Assembly: GCA_035260545.1 (NCBI GenBank)
Contig: DATFUZ010000035.1
Coordinates: forward strand, 1 to 34,599
Source of the DNA: DATDDB01 sp035260545
Lineage (GTDB): Bacteria > Pseudomonadota > Gammaproteobacteria > Burkholderiales > Gallionellaceae
Direction of reading: 5' to 3'
DNA length: 34,599 bases
The notes below the pieces were generated by a model. It had not been told where the DNA came from and made no database searches. It saw nothing but the letters and a program-made list of their open reading frames with translations. Position numbers and translations under genes: made by a program. Numbering within the stretch: position 1 is the stretch's first letter; the number at the start of each line of letters is the position of its first letter. Shown here piece after piece: positions 15,525 to 22,144 of this stretch.

Positions 15525-15953
15525 TCAGGTCTTCGCCAAGGCGTTGACGAGGTCGCGCTTGTGCGCCTCTTCCTGGATCAGAATGTCCTCCAGAACCCGG
15601 CGCAGGCCGTATTCGCGGAGTGACTCGGCCTGGCTGATGCGCTCCTTGTAGCGCTTGATGGCGCGGTTCTCGCCGGCGAGATGCTGCCTGAGCATCTCCA
15701 CGGTATCCGGGGGAATCTCGCGCGGCTCGGCCTTGATGGCCGGAACGCCGCCCAGGGCATCGATCTGGTTCGAGAGCATCGCTGCGTGATCCATTTCCTG
15801 CTGCGCGTGGACGAGGAGTTCCTTCTGGATGGGATCGAACGCCGCGCCGTCGAGGGTGGCCGCGTGCCGGGTGTACCGCATGGCGGCCGCGTATTCCGAC
15901 TCCAGGTCGCGGTTGAGCTCCGTCAATAGCTGTTCCAGGGTGATGATGGTCAT
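15525..15953 (-). CDS. Ferritin-like di-iron protein, copy A
   Basis: Paralogue of the protein at 15037: same length (142 aa), and identical or near-identical over QKELLVHAQQEM, AGENRAIKRYKERISQAE, LREYGLRRVLEDILIQEE and HKRDLVNALAK. The same four helices and candidate ligands (E in ESEYAAAMRY, E/H in QQEMDHA, E in GENRA, E/H in IQEEAHKRD) are present. AGGAGG lies upstream of ATG 15953. The two genes most likely arose by duplication and may form hetero-oligomers or serve different conditions. Divergent from ettA. Confidence 0.8.
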   Translation of the reverse strand: MTIITLEQLLTELNRDLESEYAAAMRYTRHAATLDGAAFDPIQKELLVHAQQEMDHAAMLSNQIDALGGVPAIKAEPREIPPDTVEMLRQHLAGENRAIKRYKERISQAESLREYGLRRVLEDILIQEEAHKRDLVNALAKT

Positions 15954-16070
15954 GTCTTGCCTCCTGATCGATGGCCGGAAACGCCTCTGGCGCGCATGCC
16001 TCCCAATCTGCGGCGCAATGAGTTAAGCTTACACCCGTTTTTTCACCCTTGTACATACACGATAATCCCT

Positions 16071-17735
16071 ATGGCCCAATACGTAATGTCCATGCTCCGC
16101 GTGAGCAAGATCGTTCCCCCCAAGCGTCAGATCATCAAGGATATATCCCTGAGCTTCTTCCCCGGCGCCAAGATCGGCCTGCTGGGCCTGAATGGCTCCG
16201 GCAAATCCACCGTGCTCAAGATCATGGCGGGCGTGGACAAGGAATACGACGGCGAAGTGCAGCACCTGCCCAACATCTCCATCGGCTACCTGCCGCAGGA
16301 GCCCGTGCTGGACGCGAACGCCACCGTGCGCGACGAAGTGGAAGCCGGCCTGGGCGAGGTGATGGAGGCGCAGAAAAAGCTGGAAGCGGTGTATGCCGCC
16401 TATGCCGAGCCGGACGCCGATTTCGACGCGCTCGCCGCCGAGCAGGCGCGGCTGGAGAATATCCTCGCCGCCTCGGGTTCAGACGCCGAGCACCAGATGG
16501 AAATCGCCGCCGACGCCCTGCGCCTGCCGCCCTGGGATGCCAAGATCGAACACCTCTCCGGCGGCGAAAAGCGCCGCGTGGCGCTATGCAAGCTGCTGCT
16601 GCAAAAGCCCGACATGCTGCTGCTGGACGAACCCACCAACCACCTGGACGCCGAATCCGTGGACTGGCTGGAGCAGTTCCTGGTGCGCTTCCCCGGCACC
16701 GTGGTCGCCGTCACCCATGACCGCTACTTTTTGGACAACGCCGCCGAATGGATCCTCGAACTGGACCGAGGCCACGGCATCCCCTGGAAGGGCAACTATT
16801 CCTCCTGGCTGGAGCAGAAGGAAGCCCGCCTCGAGCAAGAACAGAAGCAGATCGACGCCCACATGAAATCGATGAAGCAGGAACTGGAATGGGTGCGCCA
16901 GAACCCCAAGGCGCGCCAGGCCAAATCCAAGGCGCGTCTGGCCCGCTTCGAGGAACTCTCCAACGTCGAATACCAGAAGCGCAACGAAACCCAGGAAATC
17001 TTCATCCCTGTTGGAGAAAGACTGGGCAACGAAGTCATCGAGTTTGAAAACGTCTCCAAGGCCTTTGGCGACCGCCTGCTCATCGACAACCTCAGCTTCA
17101 AGGTGCCCGCGGGCGCGATAGTCGGCATCATCGGCCCCAACGGCGCGGGCAAATCGACATTGTTCCGCATGATCAATGGCCGCGAGACGCCGGACAGCGG
17201 CAGCGTGAAGATCGGGCCGACAGTCAAGCTCGCCTTCGTCGACCAGTCGCGCGAAGGGCTGGGAAACGACAAGAGCGTGTTCGATGCGATAGCAGACGGC
17301 CGCGACATCCTGCAGGTGGGCAAATACGAAACCCCCGCCCGCGCCTACATCGGCCGCTTCAACTTCAAGGGCGGCGACCAGCAAAAGATCGTAGGACAAT
17401 TGTCGGGCGGCGAACGCGGCCGCCTCCACCTCGCGCAGACCCTCATCGCCGGCGGCAATGTCTTATTGCTCGACGAACCGTCAAACGACCTCGACGTGGA
17501 AACCCTGCGCGCCCTCGAAGACGCCCTGCTCGAATTCGCCGGCTGCGTCATGGTCATCTCCCACGACCGCTGGTTCCTCGATCGCATCGCCACCCACATC
17601 CTGGCGTGCGAGGGCGATTCCAAGTGGACCTTCTTTGACGGCAACTACCAGGAATACGAGGCGGACAAGAAGAAGAGGCTGGGCGAAGAGGGCGCGAAGC
17701 CGAAGCGGATACGGTATAAGCCGATTAGTAGGTAG
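16071..17735 (+). CDS. ettA: Energy-dependent translational throttle protein EttA (ABC-F)
   Basis: A 554-residue protein with two ABC ATPase domains and no membrane part. Walker A GLNGSGKST, signature LSGGEKRR and Walker B LLLDEPTNHLD are in the first half; GPNGAGKST, LSGGERGR and LLLDEPSNDLD are in the second. The linker (residues about 240-320) is the charged arm that reaches the P-site tRNA. EttA binds the ribosomal E site and gates the first peptide bond according to the ATP/ADP ratio. Length equals the E. coli protein. No Shine-Dalgarno precedes ATG 16071; a GATAAT box five bases before it hints at a leaderless mRNA. Confidence 0.96.
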   Translation: MAQYVMSMLRVSKIVPPKRQIIKDISLSFFPGAKIGLLGLNGSGKSTVLKIMAGVDKEYDGEVQHLPNISIGYLPQEPVLDANATVRDEVEAGLGEVMEAQKKLEAVYAAYAEPDADFDALAAEQARLENILAASGSDAEHQMEIAADALRLPPWDAKIEHLSGGEKRRVALCKLLLQKPDMLLLDEPTNHLDAESVDWLEQFLVRFPGTVVAVTHDRYFLDNAAEWILELDRGHGIPWKGNYSSWLEQKEARLEQEQKQIDAHMKSMKQELEWVRQNPKARQAKSKARLARFEELSNVEYQKRNETQEIFIPVGERLGNEVIEFENVSKAFGDRLLIDNLSFKVPAGAIVGIIGPNGAGKSTLFRMINGRETPDSGSVKIGPTVKLAFVDQSREGLGNDKSVFDAIADGRDILQVGKYETPARAYIGRFNFKGGDQQKIVGQLSGGERGRLHLAQTLIAGGNVLLLDEPSNDLDVETLRALEDALLEFAGCVMVISHDRWFLDRIATHILACEGDSKWTFFDGNYQEYEADKKKRLGEEGAKPKRIRYKPISR

Positions 17736-17740
17736 ATCCC

Positions 17741-18763
17741 ATGGCCACCAAATATCAGGTTTTTGTTTCGTCGACCTTTACGGACCTAAAGAACGAGCGT
17801 CAGGCGGCGGTAGAGGCAATCCTCGCAGCAGGTCATATTCCGGCTGGAATGGAACTGTTCGCTGCTGGTGATGAGTCGCAACTTGAGGTTATTCGCAGGT
17901 GGATCGATGATTCTGATGTATATATGCTGATCTTGGGTGGTCGATATGGCTCAGTTGATCCTAGTACTGGGGTCAGTTATACGGAGTTGGAATATGACTA
18001 CGCAGTGCAGAAAGGGATGCCGTTGTTTGCGGTGGTTCTTTCGGAAAGGGCTATTGATGCCAAGAGCCCCGTGGTTATCAATGAGCATCGGGAATCAAAG
18101 AATTCCGATAAGTACGAAAAATTTCGAAAGAAGGTGCTGTCGAAAATATCAAAGGTTGTCGATGATTGCAAGGATATTAAGATTGGAATCCTGGAATCAA
18201 TAAGGAGCTTGGAACATCGCCATAGCCTGCAGGGCTGGGTGCGATCCAGTGAGTTGAAGGATGTAACCCCACTCATGGCGCAACTATCCACGCTGGTAGA
18301 GGAGAACTCGCACCTTAAGAACGTGTTGGCTGAACGTCCGGAAAGTTTGATAACTGCAGATGGAGAAAAGCTTGCAGGGCTAGATGATGAAGTCACAATA
18401 ACGATAAGCTACAGGCAGGAAGTTAAATCCAACTCCAAGTATTCTTCATCTAACTATTATGACCGGACCAAGCAAATTACTTTGGCCTGGGGGCGGCTGT
18501 TTAGCTTATTTGCGCCAGAGCTACTTTCAGGGAAAGCAGATGATTACATGCAGGGCTACATAGCCAAGCAATTATTTGGGGATAGGGTGCTCTATCTAAA
18601 AGTAATTGAGCAGGACTTTCAAACTATTAAGGTCCACTTGATGGCCTTGGGGTTAATCGATACGAAATATTCGTCCACGGTTAAGGGCGGCGCGGCGCTA
18701 TTTTGGCACCTGACTCCTGCAGGCAAGAAGACTATGATGGAGCTAAGGACCATAAAGAAATGA
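17741..18763 (+). CDS. DUF4062 protein (TIR-like domain) with C-terminal winged-helix-like end
   Basis: A 340-residue protein. The N-terminal 150 residues are a clear DUF4062 domain: VFVSSTFTDLKNERQAAVEA, AGHIPAGMELFAAGDESQLE, VYMLILGGRYGSV and SYTELEYDYAV. This fold is related to TIR/SEFIR-type domains. The middle is charged and helical; the C-terminal 110 residues have a pattern (LMALGLIDTKYSS, LFWHLTPAGKKTMMELRTIK) that looks like a winged helix. The gene is visibly less GC-rich than ettA, with AT-ending codons, and lies 5 nt behind it, followed by REP repeats, all signs of acquisition. DUF4062 occurs in several predicted defence or signalling proteins; no partner gene is adjacent. The catalytic status is unknown. 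Confidence 0.85.
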   Translation: MATKYQVFVSSTFTDLKNERQAAVEAILAAGHIPAGMELFAAGDESQLEVIRRWIDDSDVYMLILGGRYGSVDPSTGVSYTELEYDYAVQKGMPLFAVVLSERAIDAKSPVVINEHRESKNSDKYEKFRKKVLSKISKVVDDCKDIKIGILESIRSLEHRHSLQGWVRSSELKDVTPLMAQLSTLVEENSHLKNVLAERPESLITADGEKLAGLDDEVTITISYRQEVKSNSKYSSSNYYDRTKQITLAWGRLFSLFAPELLSGKADDYMQGYIAKQLFGDRVLYLKVIEQDFQTIKVHLMALGLIDTKYSSTVKGGAALFWHLTPAGKKTMMELRTIKK

Positions 18764-18794
18764 GGCGAATTCCACTCGCAAGTGGAATTCGCCT
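18763..18794. repeat. Perfect 14-bp palindrome across the DUF4062 stop codon
   Basis: Arms AGGCGAATTCCACT (18763-18776) and AGTGGAATTCGCCT (18781-18794) with a 4-nt loop CGCA. The stop TGA (18761-18763) overlaps the left arm by one base. No T run follows, so it is a Rho-independent terminator only in shape. The left arm plus loop is repeated at 18929-18949 (with C to T in the loop). Confidence 0.8.
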
Positions 18795-18859
18795 ATCTGG
18801 GCTTTTGCCCACCCGGGCTGGCCTCTGTACGATAATTCCGACATACCGGCTGTATTGAT

Positions 18860-18896
18860 AGCACGCGTAGGTCCGATTAGCGTAGCGTAATCGGAC
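18860..18896 (+). repeat. REP hairpin, stem family B, copy 1
   Basis: Head AGCACGC, GTAG (18867-18870), then the 9-bp stem GTCCGATTA / TAATCGGAC with loop GCGTAGCG. It is followed by GCATGGATAAATGACAGGATA, as are the other direct copies, but no RAYT follows this one; the sequence diverges after the ATG at about 18924. Confidence 0.88.
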
Positions 18897-18984
18897 GCAT
18901 GGATAAATGACAGGATACCGAAATGCCCGGCGAATTCCACTTGCAAGTGCACCACTAGGTAATGCATAGCGGACATGGTGAGAG

Positions 18985-19021
18985 AGCACGCGTAGGTCCG
19001 ATTAGCGTAGCGTAATCGGAC
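18985..19021 (+). repeat. REP hairpin, stem family B, copy 2
   Basis: Same head, GTAG (18992-18995) and stem as copy 1; begins the first unit of the 390-bp tandem duplication and lies 27 nt before the truncated RAYT. Confidence 0.9.
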
Positions 19022-19047
19022 GCATGAATAAATGACAGGATACCGAT

Positions 19048-19395
19048 ATGCCAAATTACCGGCGTGCGTTTGTACCGGGCGGCACATGGTTCTTCACGGT
19101 GAATCTGCTGCAACGCCACGGCAATGATTTGCTGGTGCGGGAAATCGATCTGTTGCGCAATACGGTGCGACGGGTGCGTGAACGGCACCCTTTTGGCGTC
19201 GACGCATGGGTGGTATTGCCGGAGCACCTGCATTGTGTAATGACCTTGCCGCCGGGCGACAGCGATTTCAGCTTGCGCTGGCGCCTGATCAAAAGCGGAT
19301 TTTCGCGCGCACTCCCCAGAACCGAGCGCCGTTCGGAGGTGCGCGAGGCGGCGGGCGAACGCGGCATATGGCAAAGCACGCGTAGGTCCGATTAG
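19048..19395 (+). pseudogene. Truncated RAYT, copy 1 (family B)
   Basis: The first 109 residues match the intact RAYT at 19438 closely (MPNYRRAFVPGGTWFFTVNL onward), including the HUH motif LPEHLHCVM. At GIWQ the frame runs into the next REP and stops at a TAG inside it after six foreign residues. The catalytic tyrosine region (HVDYVHVNPLKHG) and the C-terminus are lost, so it should be unable to complete transposition. It could still bind REP DNA if expressed. Confidence 0.85.
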
Positions 19396-19411
19396 CGTAG
19401 CGTAATCGGAC
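19375..19411 (+). repeat. REP hairpin, stem family B, copy 3
   Basis: Head AGCACGC, GTAG (19382-19385), stem GTCCGATTA / TAATCGGAC. It cuts RAYT copy 1 and sits 26 nt before the intact RAYT. Confidence 0.9.
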
Positions 19412-19437
19412 GCATGAATAAATGACAGGATAGCGAC

Positions 19438-19968
19438 ATGCCCAATTACCGGCGTGCGTTTGTACCGGGCGGCACCTGGTTCTTCACGGTGAACCTGCTG
19501 CAGCGCCGTGGCAATGATTTGCTGGTGCGGGAAATCGATCTGTTGCGCAATACGGTGCGACGGGTGCGTGAACGGCACGCTTTTCATATCGACGCATGGG
19601 TGGTATTGCCGGAGCACTTGCATTGTGTAATGACCCTGCCGCCGGGCGACAGCGATTTCAGTTTGCGCTGGCGCCTGATCAAAAGCGGATTTTCGCGCGC
19701 ACTCCCCAAAACCGAGCGCCGTTCGGAAGTGCGCAAGGCGGCGGGCGAACGCGGCATATGGCAAAGGCATTATTGGGAACATCTGATACGCGATGATGCC
19801 GATTACCAGAGACACGTGGATTATGTGCACGTGAATCCGTTGAAACACGGGCATGTAAGACGGGTGCAGGATTGGCCGTATTCCACGTTCCATCAATATG
19901 TGGAAACGGGTGACTATCCTGTGGATTGGTGTGGCGATGTGGATGTGGACGTGCGGGGTGATGAATGA
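19438..19968 (+). CDS. REP-associated tyrosine transposase (RAYT), intact copy (family B)
   Basis: A 176-residue HUH Y1 transposase. H60 and H62 lie in LPEHLHCVM and the catalytic tyrosine is near residue 129 in HVDYVHVNPLKHG, preceded by WQRHYWEHLIRDD. It differs clearly from the RAYT at 2307, which has a different REP stem family beside it, so the window holds two RAYT lineages. A family B REP stands directly upstream and an inverted one 5 nt after the stop codon. CAGGAT upstream is a weak ribosome site. Confidence 0.92.
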   Translation: MPNYRRAFVPGGTWFFTVNLLQRRGNDLLVREIDLLRNTVRRVRERHAFHIDAWVVLPEHLHCVMTLPPGDSDFSLRWRLIKSGFSRALPKTERRSEVRKAAGERGIWQRHYWEHLIRDDADYQRHVDYVHVNPLKHGHVRRVQDWPYSTFHQYVETGDYPVDWCGDVDVDVRGDE

Positions 19969-19973
19969 CATGC

Positions 19974-20003
19974 GTCCGATTACGCTACGCTAATCGGACC
20001 TAG
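19974..20003 (-). repeat. REP hairpin, stem family B, inverted copy 4
   Basis: Stem GTCCGATTA / TAATCGGAC (19974-19999), loop CGCTACGC, followed by CTAG rather than CTAC; on the minus strand the tetranucleotide is thus CTAG instead of GTAG. It closes the RAYT unit. Confidence 0.88.
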
Positions 20004-20134
20004 GCGGGCTCTTTCGGGGCGTAGCGGGAAGTGGACGCCCACCCGGGGCCACGTGTTCCAGCAGCAGGCGCCCCACTCAGGCGCATTACGCTCATGGCCG
20101 GAAGCGGACGCAACGTTCGCCTGCCAGCGCTCCA

Positions 20135-21685
20135 CTAAATTGAGCCAACCTCTTGTGTTTCCTTGTTCTGGAAAGGCCAGACCGGCTCGGGTGGGGCCAA
20201 TGCGGCTTTCCTGGCCGCTGCCTCTGCTTTCTTTAGCGATGCCGCAGCTTTGCGGGCCGCGAGCTCTTCCTGTGCAATCTGCTTCGCTTGAGCCGCTGCG
20301 GCTTTGCGCGCGTCAGCTTCCGCTTTCTTGGCAGCTGCCAGTTCCTGTGCAGCTAACTTGGCCTGCGCTGCTGCCAGTTTTCTTGCTGCTGACGCCTCTT
20401 GCGCGGCAATCTTTTTAGCCTCGACTTCAGCCTTCTTGATTTTGGCAGCCTCCAGTGCCGCACGCTTTCTTGCTTCCGCCTCGGCTTGCTTGGCGGCTGC
20501 TGCTTGCTTTCTTGCTTCTGCCTCGGCCCTCTTGGCGCCAGCTGCTTGTTCGGCGGCAACCCTCTTGGCTTCGGCTTCCGCCTTCTTCAATGCAGCGGCT
20601 TCTGCTGCCGCTTGCTTTCTTGCTTCCGCCTCGGCTTTCTTGACGGCTGCGGCTTGTTCGGCGGCAACCTTCTTGGCCTCGGCTTCCGCCTTCTTCAATG
20701 CAGCGGCTTCTGCTGCCGCTTGCTTTCTTGCCTCTGCCTCGGCTTTCTTGGCGGCTGCAGCTTGTTCGGCGGCAACCTTCTTGGCTTCGGCTTCCGCCTT
20801 CTTCAACGCGGCGGCTTCTGCTGCCGCTTGCTTTCTTGCCTCTGCCTCGGCTTTCTTGGCGGCAGCTGCTTGTTCGGCGGCAACCCGCTTGGCCTCGGCT
20901 TCCGCCTTCTTCAACGCAGTGGCTTCCGCTGCCGCTTGCTTTCTTGCCTCTGCCTCGGCTTTCTTGGCGGCTGCAGCTCGTTCTGCGGCAATCTTCTTGG
21001 CTTCGGCTTCCGCCTTCTTCAACGCCGCGGCTTCTGCTGCCGCTTGCTTTCTTGCCTCTGCCTCGGCTTTCTTGGCGGCAGCTGCTTGTTCGGCGGCAAC
21101 CCGCTTGGCCTCGGCTTCCGCCTTCTTTAATGCGGCGGCTTCCGCTGCCGCTTGCTTTCTTGCCTCTGCCTCGGCTTTCTTGGCGGCAGCTGCTTGTTTG
21201 GCGGCAACCCTCTTGGCTTCGGCTTCCGCCTTCTTCAATGCAGCAGCTTCTGCTGCTGCTTGTTTTCGTGCTTCCGCTTCGGCTTTTTTCAATGCCGCCG
21301 CGTCCTCGGCACGCTGCCTTGCTTGTTCTATTGCTGCTTTCTTGGCCGCTGCAGCCTCTTGTGCGGCAATGATCTTGGCCACGCGGGCCGCCTCGGCATC
21401 CTCGCGGGCTTTATCCCCTGCTTCCTTGGCGGCAAGAGTTTCCTGTTCGGCCAGGGTCTTGTTTTCAACAGCGGTCTCATACGCCGCGCGTGCTTTAGCT
21501 GCAGAATCTGCTGCTTGCACTGCGATGATCCGCTTTGCTTCCAGTGACTGCTCGGCTTCTGCCGCTTCCTGATTGGCGGCGTCCATCAATTTTTTGGCGA
21601 GGATAAGCGCCTTTTCTGCAACGGCTGCATTCTTTGATGCGTGAATCTCATTGGGTGTTAATCTGACCTTCTTGACCGCCGACAT
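20135..21685 (-). CDS. Ala/Lys/Glu-rich repeat protein
   Basis: A 516-residue protein of almost pure Ala, Lys, Glu, Gln and Arg. Residues 1-127 (MSAVKKVRLTPNEIHASKNA onward) are helical but not repetitive. Residues about 128-380 are seven 36-residue repeats built on KAEAEARKQAAAEAAALKKA; a looser version continues to about 495. The tail PPEPVWPFQNKETQEVGSI breaks the pattern. There is no signal peptide or membrane helix, so it should be cytoplasmic, forming a long coiled coil or single alpha-helix. Similar compositions occur in TolA domain II and histone-like proteins; no specific family was recognised. GAGGAG lies six bases before ATG 21685, and a promoter with an embedded palindrome lies at 21735-21766. 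Confidence 0.8.
   Translation of the reverse strand: MSAVKKVRLTPNEIHASKNAAVAEKALILAKKLMDAANQEAAEAEQSLEAKRIIAVQAADSAAKARAAYETAVENKTLAEQETLAAKEAGDKAREDAEAARVAKIIAAQEAAAAKKAAIEQARQRAEDAAALKKAEAEARKQAAAEAAALKKAEAEAKRVAAKQAAAAKKAEAEARKQAAAEAAALKKAEAEAKRVAAEQAAAAKKAEAEARKQAAAEAAALKKAEAEAKKIAAERAAAAKKAEAEARKQAAAEATALKKAEAEAKRVAAEQAAAAKKAEAEARKQAAAEAAALKKAEAEAKKVAAEQAAAAKKAEAEARKQAAAEAAALKKAEAEAKKVAAEQAAAVKKAEAEARKQAAAEAAALKKAEAEAKRVAAEQAAGAKRAEAEARKQAAAAKQAEAEARKRAALEAAKIKKAEVEAKKIAAQEASAARKLAAAQAKLAAQELAAAKKAEADARKAAAAQAKQIAQEELAARKAAASLKKAEAAARKAALAPPEPVWPFQNKETQEVGSI
20546..21301 (-). repeat. Seven 108-bp tandem repeats inside the Ala/Lys/Glu-rich gene
   Basis: The word GCTTCTGCTGCCGCTTG (plus strand, with small variants) recurs every 108 bases near 20600, 20708, 20816, 20924, 21032, 21140 and 21248. 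Each unit encodes 36 residues, a whole number of codons. Units vary by single bases, with mostly conservative changes (Lys/Arg, Val/Ile, Gln/Arg). Outer borders are approximate. Confidence 0.85.
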
Positions 21686-21734
21686 CCAAATCTCCTCCAC
21701 TAATACGTTAAAGCGTGTGATATGAGTTGCGCCC

Positions 21735-21775
21735 CGAACGATACAGAACGATCGTTCGCCCGTCAATTCTGACGG
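21735..21775 (-). promoter_or_regulatory. Promoter with embedded operator-like palindrome for the repeat-protein gene
   Basis: On the minus strand TTGACG (21761-21766) and TATCGT (21738-21743) are separated by exactly 17 bases. The spacer contains the perfect 12-bp palindrome GAACGATCGTTC (21746-21757), and the arms CGAACGAT (21735-21742) and ATCGTTCG (21751-21758) form a second, nested inverted repeat. A further IR CCGTCA/TGACGG (21760-21775) covers the -35. The start codon is 53 nt beyond the -10. Confidence 0.6.
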
Positions 21776-22144
21776 CAATTATTTTTGCTCCGAGCTGGGG
21801 CGCCAGGTCCCGGGGTGCCAAATCGCGGCTCCGGTTTCCCCGGTGAGGTGGCTACCCCCGGCGTCCGCTTTTCGACGCACCTACCGGCTCCTTGGGGCAC
21901 GCGGCTGCCGATTGAGGATTGAAGCACGCGTAGGCTGGGGTAAGCTTGCGCACCCCAGCAGGTTTAACCGACCATTGCTGGGGTTCGTACCTCACCGCCA
22001 GCCTACGGCGTGATGGCCGCTTCCGAGAAGCGAATTATCGGGCCGGCCACTTGGCGGGCGAAAGAAGGGGCGCTTGCGCGCCCCCTTCAGCTCAGCCGCA
22101 GCCGCGAGTGCCTGGGCAGGTGGCCGTTGAGGAAAGCCATCTGC
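21776..22144. repeat. Intergenic region with REP pair, stem family C (BIME 21930-22006)
   Basis: No gene was recognised between the repeat protein and cyoE. The segment 21899-21925 (GCGGCTGCCGATTGAGGATT and GAAG) matches the dispersed element seen downstream of recQ at about 29732. It is interrupted by AGCACGCGTAG, then a hairpin with 8-bp arms GCTGGGGT / ACCCCAGC (21934-21959). An inverted partner follows (GCTGG 21977-21981 / CCAGC 21998-22002), ending in CTAC. No RAYT for this family lies in the window. Confidence 0.75.

Larger units (their letters stand above)
18985..19764 (+). repeat. 390-bp tandem duplication containing REP and RAYT 5' part
   Basis: Unit 1 spans 18985-19374, unit 2 19375-19764, with an exact 390-bp offset from the REP head to the GGCATATGGCAAAG near the end. 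The units differ at a modest number of positions, several of them silent third-base changes, so the duplication is not fresh or the copies have been reshuffled. The junction lies where GGCAAAG meets GCACGCG; an AGCACGCG head is present at both starts. Confidence 0.85.

Noticed and set aside
18860..20003. Insertion sequence with terminal inverted repeats
   Set aside because: The hairpins are REP elements with GTAG heads and the enzyme is a RAYT; there is no DDE transposase, no target duplication and no classical terminal repeats.
20546..21301. CRISPR-like array
   Set aside because: The regular 108-bp repeats have no unique spacers and are in-frame coding repeats of one gene.
20304..21572. Plus-strand frame of Ala/Ser/Phe/Leu-rich repeats opposite the Ala/Lys/Glu-rich protein
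   Set aside because: The repeat period keeps all frames open on both strands. The minus strand has the promoter, ribosome site and a non-repetitive N-terminus; the plus strand has none of these.
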